Position numbers and translations under genes: made by a program. The notes beneath the pieces were generated by a model. The model saw only the letters and a program-made list of their open reading frames with translations, made no database searches and had not been told where the DNA came from. 64,000 nt of DNA, taken from NCBI RefSeq assembly GCF_000145035.1, contig NC_014387.1, forward strand, positions 2,656,001-2,720,000. The letters run 5' to 3'. Source of the stretch: Butyrivibrio proteoclasticus B316. GTDB lineage: Bacteria; Bacillota; Clostridia; Lachnospirales; Lachnospiraceae. Shown here piece by piece: positions 1 to 7,345 of the stretch (position 1 is its first letter; each line of letters begins with the position of its first letter).

Positions 1-896
1 GGGGCTATAGCATCCGGTATTCTCAAAAAAACGACCAGCATCTTCGTATATATCAGCGCCGTGAATTTCCTTAAGATTAGCCATCATAGAATTCCACGGC
101 TTCCTCTCATGTCTGTCCACATAATTTCCCATAATACTGGGATTAACAAAAAGTGGCACGGGAAGGATAGCATCGGCCTTGTCAAATACAAAGGCATTCT
201 TCCAATTCTTGGGAAGGATAAATCTCCTCCTGTAATGTTCAAGGCCAACAACATCGATTTTTGCACAGATCACGTTTTTCCATATCCAGTACATAGCCGT
301 AAGCTCGCACATCTGCTTGTTTTGAGTTGAAATATTATCACCGGTATTATCATAGTATCACATTCAGAAAGCGCAGTATCACTGAGTGCACGCCCTGCCT
401 GGATAAAGCTCTCATCATCGCATAGCGGCACTACACTCATAATTTCAGAATCTGCAGCTGACCGGACCACATATATCTTTGCGTCAACATTCCTGGCAGC
501 ACTTTCAGGAGCATTTCCACATAAGTCCAGCTCATTTTCAAGTCTTATAAACTCTCTTTTCTGCTCCCTGAAGTACTCAGGCACAAACTCATTTCTTAGC
601 CTGCTATCAAGTTCAACGTCCACGGGCATGATATTATCCGGAGAAAAGCCATATTCCTCCAGAACCTCTTTAACATGGGCAAAAGAGCCACCTCGTGTCG
701 CAATATATACAGTTGCTGAAACATCAATTTCCTGCTCACCCTGAATCTTAAAAACAGGCACACCTCTAACAGTCTCCGGATTTATCTGATCATCATCATA
801 AAGATATCCGAGATTATTCCAATCATCATGCAGTTTTTTTAGGTACACTCCCATGGTCTGTCCACGGGAATGAGCACCAAAGATGTAATAGTTCAT
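1..896 (-). pseudogene. DUF4422-type glycosyltransferase, frameshifted and cut by window edge
   Basis: Residues 1 to about 105 form a Rossmann-like module starting YYIFGAHSRG. The rest is a DUF4422 domain, a family found in polysaccharide loci and thought to be glycosyltransferases. The frame breaks near 350-358: the upstream frame runs into a stop at about 270, while the -1 frame continues to position 1 with the typical DUF4422 strings DNTGDNIS, CELTAMYWIWKN and HYRRRF. ATG 896 is chosen because TAGGA lies 6 bases upstream; a longer frame would need TTG at 917. It follows the GT2 gene by 56 bases and is probably cotranscribed. No homopolymer lies at the break, so a real lesion is somewhat more likely than a read error. 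The 3' end is outside the window. Confidence 0.75.
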
Positions 897-952
897 AGCA
901 ATCCTATCAATTTTCAATAAGGCAGCTCACTCATTAGTTGAGCCTGTTAATG

Positions 953-2170
953 CTACAAATCCAAGTTTTCCGGAATAATAATACTGTGAATATTTTCTTC
1001 GCGCGCCCCTTTATCAGCCAAATCTTTGACTATTGCATCAACGCTCTTTTTCCTGAAAACAGCAACAACAATTGTATCTTGTGCATCCGGGATGTACTCA
1101 TTTATTGAAATCACCGGCATTTCAAGCCTCTGATAAATGTCTGCACGCCCATCTATCCAGGCCTTTACATTAGTTTTCCCGGAGGCATACCTGTAAACTG
1201 TCTTTCCAAGCTCCCCGGCGCCATATATCACAAGATTCTCCGGCATTTGGTCCATAAATGGGTAAAGCCCCTGACACTCTTTTTCCCTATTAAGAACACT
1301 GTAAGCCCTGGTGCATACCTGATTGAATAGGAACCTGTCAAGTCCAGCGCCTACTTGATCCAGATATCCAAGTTCAGCACATTTATCCCGTAAATATGAA
1401 TCCAGGCGCCTTGCATTCTCATATTCAGCCTGCTCATCTCCGATTGTTTTCATCATTGAAGCATTGCTTTGCCTATAGTAATAAAAACAAGCATTAGTAA
1501 CTACAAGACTCTCTGATGCCAGAATCGCTGGAAATCCAATCGCAACGTCCTCTCCAACTGTTATCCTCTCATCCGCAGCAAGCACAAACCTCTCGATCAG
1601 TTCTCTCTTCCACAGCTTATTCCACAAATATGGTAAAAGAGCCAGGCAAAAAGTTTCTTCCATGCAAAAAAGCTTACGCTTAAGCTCCTCAAGCTTTTCC
1701 CCGCGGTATAGTCCGGGTTCTGCGATATTTGCTTCTTTTAAAAAAGTCCAGTAACTACCATTTTCTTCCGGTGATTCTTCCCTAAACTCTTCATTGGAAT
1801 TCTCAAATAAGTATGCCTTCATAGCTCCGCTGGCCACAACATCCGCATCATTATCCCTGGCCAGTTTAAAGAGCTCCTCTACCGCATTTTCACTTATCCA
1901 ATCATCTCCATCAACAAACAGAACATACTCCCCGGTAGCATGCCTGATTCCCTGTTTTCTGGCATGAACAAGCCCATGATTTTCCTGAGAAAACAGGTGT
2001 ACCCGTAAATCACCCTCTGCAATACTCCTGACTATAGCCTCAGAAGCATCTGTTGATCCGTCATTTATAACTATAACCTCAATATCAGCAAACGACTGGT
2101 CCAGCACACTTTTAAGACATTTCTCTATGTAGTTTTCTGTGTTGTACATAGGTATTATTATGCTGATCAT
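953..2170 (-). CDS. GT2 glycosyltransferase with C-terminal Rossmann-like module
   Basis: Family 2 glycosyltransferase of 405 residues, expected to move a sugar from a nucleotide-sugar donor in the cytoplasm. The GT-A domain fills residues 2 to about 240, with the N-terminal IIPMYN strand, INDGSTD at 36-42 and the metal-binding DGDD at 87-90. Residues 309-405 are a separate nucleotide-binding-like module (LVIYGAGELGK) that recurs in many proteins of this locus. The start is supported by TGGAG five bases upstream of ATG 2170. A strong terminator directly upstream (2186-2221) ends the preceding unit, so this gene needs its own promoter or readthrough. The first 67 residues resemble the broken GT2 fragment at 10931-11140, pointing to a segmental duplication. 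Acceptor and donor sugars cannot be told from sequence. Confidence 0.88.
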   Translation of the reverse strand: MISIIIPMYNTENYIEKCLKSVLDQSFADIEVIVINDGSTDASEAIVRSIAEGDLRVHLFSQENHGLVHARKQGIRHATGEYVLFVDGDDWISENAVEELFKLARDNDADVVASGAMKAYLFENSNEEFREESPEENGSYWTFLKEANIAEPGLYRGEKLEELKRKLFCMEETFCLALLPYLWNKLWKRELIERFVLAADERITVGEDVAIGFPAILASESLVVTNACFYYYRQSNASMMKTIGDEQAEYENARRLDSYLRDKCAELGYLDQVGAGLDRFLFNQVCTRAYSVLNREKECQGLYPFMDQMPENLVIYGAGELGKTVYRYASGKTNVKAWIDGRADIYQRLEMPVISINEYIPDAQDTIVVAVFRKKSVDAIVKDLADKGAREENIHSIIIPENLDL

Positions 2171-2185
2171 GTTTCTCCATATAGT

Positions 2186-2221
2186 AAAAAACTGGTGTAA
2201 AGCTCTTCTACCCTACACCAG
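2186..2221 (-). terminator. Rho-independent terminator
   Basis: Read on the minus strand, the 8-base arms CTGGTGTA and TACACCAG (plus coordinates 2192-2199 and 2214-2221) form a hairpin followed at once by six T residues (2186-2191). It lies 10 bases after the stop of the small acidic protein gene and closes that unit. Confidence 0.75.
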
Positions 2222-2231
2222 CAATTCATCT

Positions 2232-2423
2232 TCAAAAGAAAAATTTAACATTATCCAGTTTCATTTTTTCTTTCTTATGATATCTTGGATTACTCTTCAT
2301 TTCATTAAATAACCTATCCATTTCCATCTTACGTTCTTCCACGCTCATTTTCTTTATATCATCAGGAAGTTCAAAGTCCCAACTATCATCTTCGTAAAAC
2401 ATATCCATTTCCTCTTCTGGCAT
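2232..2423 (-). CDS. Small acidic protein downstream of a JAMM-like protein
   Basis: A 63-residue, strongly acidic N-terminal half (MPEEEMDMFYEDDSWDFELP) followed by a lysine-rich tail. I do not recognise the family. It is preceded by a near-perfect Shine-Dalgarno (AAGGAGGTGA, 6 bases before ATG 2423) and overlaps the end of the JAMM-like gene by 38 bases in another frame, so the two are translated together. Small acidic proteins that follow an enzyme of toxin-like size often act as inhibitors or partners, but nothing in the sequence proves this. A terminator follows immediately, so these two genes form a closed two-gene unit. Confidence 0.65.
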   Translation of the reverse strand: MPEEEMDMFYEDDSWDFELPDDIKKMSVEERKMEMDRLFNEMKSNPRYHKKEKMKLDNVKFFF

Positions 2424-2997
2424 CGCAAGTCACCTCCTTAAAATAGATATCAAAATGACTCATACAATACTCCAATGCTTTTATCTGTGATTCACTTTCA
2501 TTATAACCTTCAAGATAGTACTCATCAACTTTTAGTTTGTAGTACACCGGTTCAATATGTTCTTGGCTGCTGTACATATACACTATCCCGCTATGAGTAA
2601 CCACTATACCTAGTCCATACTTGTTTTCATAGTTAGAATTAAAATCTTCTATGCTAGGCGGAAAACTATCTGGATGAGAATGAATCGTAATAAGATTGGG
2701 ATTATCTTTAATAATCTGCTTTGTTTTTGAAGAATAAAGGACTTTCTTTTCAATGTCAGTCTCAGTTTCTTGAGCTAATACCTGATAATTATTCGGACTA
2801 ATCCAATACATGTCCTCAAATCTTGTTCCCGCTCTATGGAATAACATTTTTTTAGCTAACTGATATAACAATCTGTTAAGATTTTCAGAATCTGAAATGC
2901 CATCAAATTTCTTTCGGAACTCACCACTTTCTAAATATTTTTTATCGACCTGTGTTTCTTTATTACGTCCGTACCGTTGTTCCTCTTTTTCTCTCAT
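2386..2997 (-). CDS. JAMM/MPN-like putative metallopeptidase or isopeptidase
   Basis: A 203-residue protein. Residues 102-120 contain H106-x-H108-P and then S115-x-x-D118, which resembles the zinc-binding core H-x-H-P...S-x-x-D of the JAMM (JAB/MPN) fold; the spacing between the second His and Ser is 6 residues, one less than in RadC. Hydrophobic strands on either side (NLITI, GLGIVVTHSGIVYMY) fit a JAMM core. A candidate activating glutamate lies upstream (EDMYW or AQETE) but is not certain. JAMM proteins hydrolyse peptide or isopeptide bonds and occur in defence, toxin and protein-modification loci. AAGGAG lies just before ATG 2997. The pair with the small acidic gene is isolated among glycan genes and may have been inserted. 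Confidence 0.6.
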   Translation of the reverse strand: MREKEEQRYGRNKETQVDKKYLESGEFRKKFDGISDSENLNRLLYQLAKKMLFHRAGTRFEDMYWISPNNYQVLAQETETDIEKKVLYSSKTKQIIKDNPNLITIHSHPDSFPPSIEDFNSNYENKYGLGIVVTHSGIVYMYSSQEHIEPVYYKLKVDEYYLEGYNESESQIKALEYCMSHFDIYFKEVTCDARRGNGYVLRR

Positions 2998-3198
2998 TTA
3001 CTCCTTCCCTGCATCAGCATACGAAGGATAAAGATATTTCCAGATAAGGCAAAGAATTAATAGCAGAATAGCAAGGCAAATCTTCTAAATCTCAATAACA
3101 CTCGTGGAAAAATGAACGAAATGTTCAGATGACTATCCATATCGTAGCTAGATGCAAATCATTTTTTCGAACAGCCGATAGGATAACACATCTAAAGT

Positions 3199-3209
3199 CT
3201 GGTGTAAAG
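3199..3209 (+). repeat. 11-base direct repeat flanking the JAMM gene pair
   Basis: The string CTGGTGTAAAG at 3199-3209 also occurs at 2192-2202. The two copies bracket the JAMM-like/acidic gene pair. In the paralogous locus at 11.1 kb, the radical SAM stop and the GT2 start are only 15 bases apart, whereas here about 1.1 kb lies between them. The repeat may be a target-site duplication, although the left copy is also part of a terminator arm. The rest of the 2998-3256 gap shows no gene. Confidence 0.4.
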
Positions 3210-3256
3210 TATGTATTTTTCAAGGTGCCAGGTCTTACATTAAGTCTTAACTCTTC

Positions 3257-4433
3257 TTATCCCATACTAAATGTATCGCACAGCCTACAATCACCGCAGT
3301 ATTGACGTCCTTTATACAGAGCTTCTCTTACCTTGGTAAACTTAGTGCCATACCAGACATCAAGTATTGATTCTTTGGTGAGATCCCCCAAGGTCCACTT
3401 TCCTAGTGCATCATTGCAACACAGCGAAACCTGCCCTGTAGGCCTTACAATCATCTGCTTATATGGTAAAAGACATCTATCGCCAGGATACTCCACAAAT
3501 TCTTTCCTGTTCGGTGCATTACCGCCGCGGTTTGTCAATATTTCCTGAGGCTTGCGCAGAACTACTGTCACTTTCTTGTTATGTTAAAGTTCTGGATGTG
3601 CCTCACAATATTCCACTATCTCTTTTACCGGCTTAATAAGCTGAAGTTCCTGATTGTAATTGTCGATGATGAGCTCATCCAAAACCTCTACCAGCTCTTT
3701 GAATTTATCCAAAGTAAAAAGAGTTCCATTAGTATACATATGTATTCGTGCTTTAGGCAAATGCTCTTTCGCATACTTGTTAAATTCTATTATCCTGTCA
3801 TCAAGAAGTGGCTCATTATTGGAAAAAGTAGTCAATCTTCCTGAATACTGCATTTCTTCAAGCTGCCCAATGATGTCTTTAAATAATTCAACAGACATCA
3901 CTGCCTTTTCCCTAGGATCATCATTTCTGTTAACCGGACAGAAACTGCAAATACCATTGCATCTATTAATTGTCTCAATCTCAATATGATTAAAAAGCCC
4001 CTGCTGCCTGTGCAGCCTTTCAACAGCCTTATTAACCTCTTCCCTGGCAAACCTTATCTTCTGAGAACCTGACCATTCTTTCTCGGATTCAGCTTCCTTG
4101 GCCTGCAGATATGGATTAACAATCAGCTCCTCCGTCTCATACATACCATGTATAGGCTTATAAAAAAGTGTATTCTGTTACCCCAAGTTCATCTAATTGA
4201 GCTGCCATGCTTTCTGCATAGAGACTGGCAATTATCACCTGATACCTACTTTCTTTCGCAAGTTCAGTCGCCCTTGCAGGCGTAATTATTTCTTTTCCAT
4301 TACAAAAAGTGCCGATTTTATTACTGTCATTATCAATAAAAAAATCGACATTCTGTGATCCATATTGTTCCAGCGCTTTCTGTCCATAAAATCCTGCGCC
4401 GAAGATCAAGTATTTATTACTATTTAGATACAT
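3257..4433 (-). pseudogene. Radical SAM/SPASM protein, broken by one frameshift and one stop
   Basis: Degraded paralogue of the intact protein at 11156-12334. In order it keeps an N-terminal Rossmann-like module (YLIFGAGFYGQ), a radical SAM core with CNGICSFC (CxxxCxxC) and a SPASM-type C-terminus (CGDCRLCDTFSMG). Two lesions break it. At about 4157-4165 a T run has six bases where seven are needed to match the intact copy, shifting the frame. At 3584-3586 a Glu codon (GAA in the intact copy) has become TAA, after which the same frame continues to the end. The start is placed at the internal ATG with GGAG 9 bases upstream, a spacing conserved in the intact copy. Two independent lesions make a sequencing artefact unlikely. 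Confidence 0.9.
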
Positions 4434-4557
4434 ATCGCAATACTCCAAAATAGTATCTATGATATAAATATACCAATACTCATTTAGATCAATAACTATT
4501 CATTATCAAGTATTATTAGCTGTAATCTTTCATATTCTTACTATATATTTTATCCTA

Positions 4558-5496
4558 TTAAAACAAAATATTCACTCCATTTGGTTTCATTATCTCATCT
4601 GCAAATTGCTCAATATCAAAACTAAGATATTCACCCGTATCAATATCATATTCCGTAGTACCATATATCGTAATCTTGGAATCTCCATGATAAGAAAGCA
4701 TTTGCAGTACATCTTCCTTCTCTTTCAAAATTCCTATATTATACATAGTTTGTAAAAGCCTTGGTGTGCTATATATGATGATTCTGGCCCCGGCAAAATA
4801 ATGGTTAGTCCTATGAAACAGCGTAGCGATTGCCGCAGCACCTTTCTTGTCATCTGTGATAACACAGAACTTCCCGTCCCTCGTCCCCGGTAATTGCGAC
4901 AGGATATTAGTGCAGATTGCGATTATCTCTTCTCCAAGATTATCCCCTGATGCCTTATTCTCTCTGACTGCAGAAAAAAACTCCCGATAAACATTTACAC
5001 CATCACGGTATTTTCCTTCAAGTACTTGGTTATACAAACGTTTATCCGATTTAAGAGTATTAGTAATTGTACTAACAGGCTGTTTTAATGCTCTTACTGC
5101 CCAGGAAAGATATTCAAAAGCTCTTTTTTGACTGGAAAAGCATTCATTTAATATATCAAATAAACTCTCCTCATACAGCACCAATACCGTCAGTCCACTT
5201 TGTGATATTCTCTTAAGAAAAGATACGTACTCCCTGTTAATAACTCTTTCTATCGACGCCAATTCCATTAGAATACTTCTAAGCAGTATGAAAACTACCT
5301 TTTCTGCCTTAAAATACTCAATCAACTTATCTTGTGCCTGACTGCCACAGTTAGAATGAAATCTAAATGAACAGGTGTCATATATAACTATCTTCTTGCT
5401 CTCAATAACTATATCTATAAAATCAGTATCCTCACACTTGACATACATTGCAACTTCATTCCAATTATCCGGAATATCAGAATAGTTCTCTCCCAT
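4558..5496 (-). CDS. PIN-like nuclease-fold protein of an XRE/ImmA-IrrE operon
   Basis: About 312 residues. The acidic residues fit the PIN ribonuclease fold: D41 after a hydrophobic strand (KIVIYDTCSF), E79 (SILMELASIE), an LGEE pair near 190 and DD at 216-217 (CVITDDKKG). PIN-domain proteins cut RNA with metal ions and are common toxins. ATG 5496 is the first base of a TGATG overlap with the protease gene, with GGGGGAG upstream. The gene is third in an operon with an XRE-type regulator and an ImmA/IrrE protease, a layout known from predicted toxin-antitoxin-like modules. The C-terminal 100 residues are not recognised. A 58-base remnant of this gene's 3' end lies at 7283-7340. Family assignment is by motif only. 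Confidence 0.65.
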   Translation of the reverse strand: MGENYSDIPDNWNEVAMYVKCEDTDFIDIVIESKKIVIYDTCSFRFHSNCGSQAQDKLIEYFKAEKVVFILLRSILMELASIERVINREYVSFLKRISQSGLTVLVLYEESLFDILNECFSSQKRAFEYLSWAVRALKQPVSTITNTLKSDKRLYNQVLEGKYRDGVNVYREFFSAVRENKASGDNLGEEIIAICTNILSQLPGTRDGKFCVITDDKKGAAAIATLFHRTNHYFAGARIIIYSTPRLLQTMYNIGILKEKEDVLQMLSYHGDSKITIYGTTEYDIDTGEYLSFDIEQFADEIMKPNGVNILF

Positions 5497-6302
5497 CAAG
5501 ACTCCCCCTTAATCTTGCTGCTAAGGGCTTGAAAATTGGATATTACATTATCAAGAACATGATCACTTAAAAATCCTTCACTAATATAAGCCTGTCCATA
5601 TTCTCTTATCATCATCTCTATACGACGAGTATCATCCCTAAAAGAAGCATCCAGTACAGATACATCCAACCATAGTTCAAACATTCTATCCCTAATCTGA
5701 TCTTTAGAATAATCCAGAATGCCTTTAGATAACTGCTTCCATCCACATAATTCTAGTTCAATGCTTCTTATCACCACAGCCATGTAAGGAGCTTTATAAT
5801 ATGCCATCAGCTTTATAAAAACGTCACGAATACTATCCTGAGACTCTGCTTTATACTTGTTAAACATCCTAATAAAGCCATTTTCAGGCATAACAATCAT
5901 CCCTGCGAAAAGATTTGCGGCAAATTCCTCATCATGTTCATAGTAATTCTCTGCTGCAAATTCTATATTGGTCATGTGATAGTCTTGTTGAAACAGAACA
6001 TGGTAAATTTCATGAGCCAACGCAAAATTGTAATTAATGACCGGCAGAGATGTGTTTAGTACCACGTAACCAATACCATCTCCCTTGTAACACATGGCAC
6101 CAATTTCATCATCAGCAAATGGAAGCTCGAACACCAAATATCCCTTGTCAAAAAGAATTCGTCTGGCTATCTGTAACAAGTTAAGAAAATCACTATTTAT
6201 ATCGATACCGCCGAGAGCATAAAATCTTTGTATATCAGTAACAATTTCCGCTTTATGGTTGCTACTGTAATCTACGATTTTCTTTATTCTTCCAATATCC
6301 AT
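5496..6302 (-). CDS. ImmA/IrrE family metallopeptidase
   Basis: About 268 residues with the zinc motif HEIYH (99-103 counted from TTG 6308) and a downstream EEFAANLFAGMIVMP segment that supplies the third ligand, the standard layout of the ImmA/IrrE (COG2856) family. Known members cleave XRE-type repressors, for example ImmA on ImmR. The C-terminal 130 residues are helical and unassigned. ATG 6302 is preferred over TTG 6308 because AGGA lies seven bases before it. It starts 2 bases after the stop of the XRE gene and overlaps the PIN-like gene by 1 base, so all three are translationally coupled. Its likely substrate is the neighbouring XRE protein. Confidence 0.85.
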   Translation of the reverse strand: MDIGRIKKIVDYSSNHKAEIVTDIQRFYALGGIDINSDFLNLLQIARRILFDKGYLVFELPFADDEIGAMCYKGDGIGYVVLNTSLPVINYNFALAHEIYHVLFQQDYHMTNIEFAAENYYEHDEEFAANLFAGMIVMPENGFIRMFNKYKAESQDSIRDVFIKLMAYYKAPYMAVVIRSIELELCGWKQLSKGILDYSKDQIRDRMFELWLDVSVLDASFRDDTRRIEMMIREYGQAYISEGFLSDHVLDNVISNFQALSSKIKGES

Positions 6303-6304
6303 CC

Positions 6305-6724
6305 TCAAATCCTGCCTATGTTTTCGAATCTTTTTTTGGCACTAAGAACCTGATCGATATTCTCTATCATCTCAACAAGATCATTTGCCATTATCTCCTG
6401 CTTTTTGGATGGATTCCCCGCGTAAAATGCGATTTTACCTTGAGATGCCTCATCCAAAGGGGGAAGTTCAAATGACTCCGTCAAAAAATAATCCACCCTT
6501 TTTCCTACAGCATCTGCAAGCCTCTCCATGTCAGCCCCAGTCTCATCCTGTAAGCCATTTAAAATACGAGACAGTTTATTTTTCTCAATACCACATAATT
6601 TGCTGAGATATATCTGCTTAATCTTCATATGATCAATATAACTGTTGAAGTTGTTGATAAATAGTGTCATAACTGGTGTTCCTTTCACAAAATGCATCAA
6701 CCACATTAAATCATTCAATTTCAT
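6305..6724 (-). CDS. XRE-like DNA-binding regulator
   Basis: A 139-residue protein with a helix-turn-helix in the middle (KIKQIYLSKLCGIEKNKLSR, then ILNGLQ, ADAVGKRVDYFL), typical of XRE-family repressors. The C-terminal 60 residues are a charged helical tail. It leads the operon and is the expected autorepressor and target of the ImmA/IrrE protease. The start is uncertain. ATG 6724 has no Shine-Dalgarno; the ATG at 6670 has AAAGGA 9 bases upstream and would give 121 residues with the helix-turn-helix intact. Nested dyads and a TATAAT box lie directly upstream. Confidence 0.75.
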   Translation of the reverse strand: MKLNDLMWLMHFVKGTPVMTLFINNFNSYIDHMKIKQIYLSKLCGIEKNKLSRILNGLQDETGADMERLADAVGKRVDYFLTESFELPPLDEASQGKIAFYAGNPSKKQEIMANDLVEMIENIDQVLSAKKRFENIGRI

Positions 6725-6758
6725 AATACACTATAGCAAATAATAATCCAATAAAAAT

Positions 6759-6837
6759 ATTATAATATGAGATATTTTTCATGTAACAAGGATATTGTTA
6801 CATTATTTTCAATATATCGCATTACAAATCTCATATT
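6759..6837 (-). promoter_or_regulatory. Promoter with nested operator-like dyads of the XRE operon
   Basis: On the minus strand TATAAT (6759-6764) lies 35 bases before ATG 6724. Two nested perfect inverted repeats surround the promoter: an outer pair AATATGAGAT/ATCTCATATT (6764-6773 and 6828-6837) and an inner pair ATGTAACA/TGTTACAT (6781-6788 and 6796-6803). The outer downstream arm abuts the -10 box. This suits binding of a dimeric XRE regulator and autoregulation. No clear -35 box at standard spacing was found. Confidence 0.55.
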
Positions 6838-6890
6838 TAAAGATTTTCCGATTAAGTAATACTCCAATACAATTTCATGGCCAAATCAAA

Positions 6891-7249
6891 TTAAGAGAAG
6901 AACAAACTAGCCCTCCTCTTTACAAAAGTGGGAAGCCCCATTTCTTCCAATTGCTGGCATTTTTTTCCTGATACTGAACGCTCACAATGATTAGAATCAC
7001 ATAATCAGAAAGCCTCTCAAGGATGTCAGGGGCTTCTACTTTTATTTTTCTGCCACATATATCAAAAAAGCTTCCCTGCTTGTCTGGGGAATTATCAACA
7101 ACGCACAACGTCTTATCCACCACCTCTCTCCCAATATCGGGAAAAGAGCTGGCAAAATATCCCCAGGCAGAGGAAGCTCCAAATTGAACTATCTTTCTGT
7201 TATTAAGTTTTTGGAGGAATATTTCATAGGAACAGTTTATGAATATCAT
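6891..7249 (-). pseudogene. Remnant of a Rossmann-module protein, frameshifted
   Basis: The N-terminal part resembles the N-terminal module of the GT32-like protein at 12356-13459 (KIVQFGASSAWGYFASSF, then VVDNSPDKQGS). The frame fails in a run of seven A bases near 6961-6967. The in-phase frame then ends KKWGFPLL, whereas the adjacent frame gives QQLEEMGLPTFVKRR, the usual end of this module, and stops at 6891. No glycosyltransferase domain follows, so the gene is a fragment as well as frameshifted. ATG 7249 is preferred over GTG 7264. It sits between the XRE operon and the first AAA-ATPase gene. Confidence 0.65.
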
Positions 7250-7282
7250 AATAGCCCCATTCACTTTTTCAGTTAAACGTAT

Positions 7283-7340
7283 ATATATTTATTGTATCCC
7301 ATTAAAAAAATATTCACTCCATTTGGCTTAATTATCTCAT
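7283..7340 (-). pseudogene. Remnant of the 3' end of a second PIN-like gene
   Basis: The segment 7283-7340 closely matches 4543-4598, which covers the last codons (DEIMKPNGVNILF) and downstream flank of the PIN-like gene. The core TATTCACTCCATTTGG is identical. The match includes noncoding sequence, so it reflects shared ancestry rather than protein convergence. It stops 6 bases from the stop codon of the AAA-ATPase gene, which marks a rearrangement junction. Confidence 0.7.
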
Positions 7341-7345
7341 CCCTG

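Noticed and set aside
3155..3181. Plus-strand CAAA-N15-GCCGATAG resembling a sigma-28 promoter
   Set aside because: The -35 element is off consensus and no plus-strand gene follows; the downstream region is a minus-strand pseudogene.
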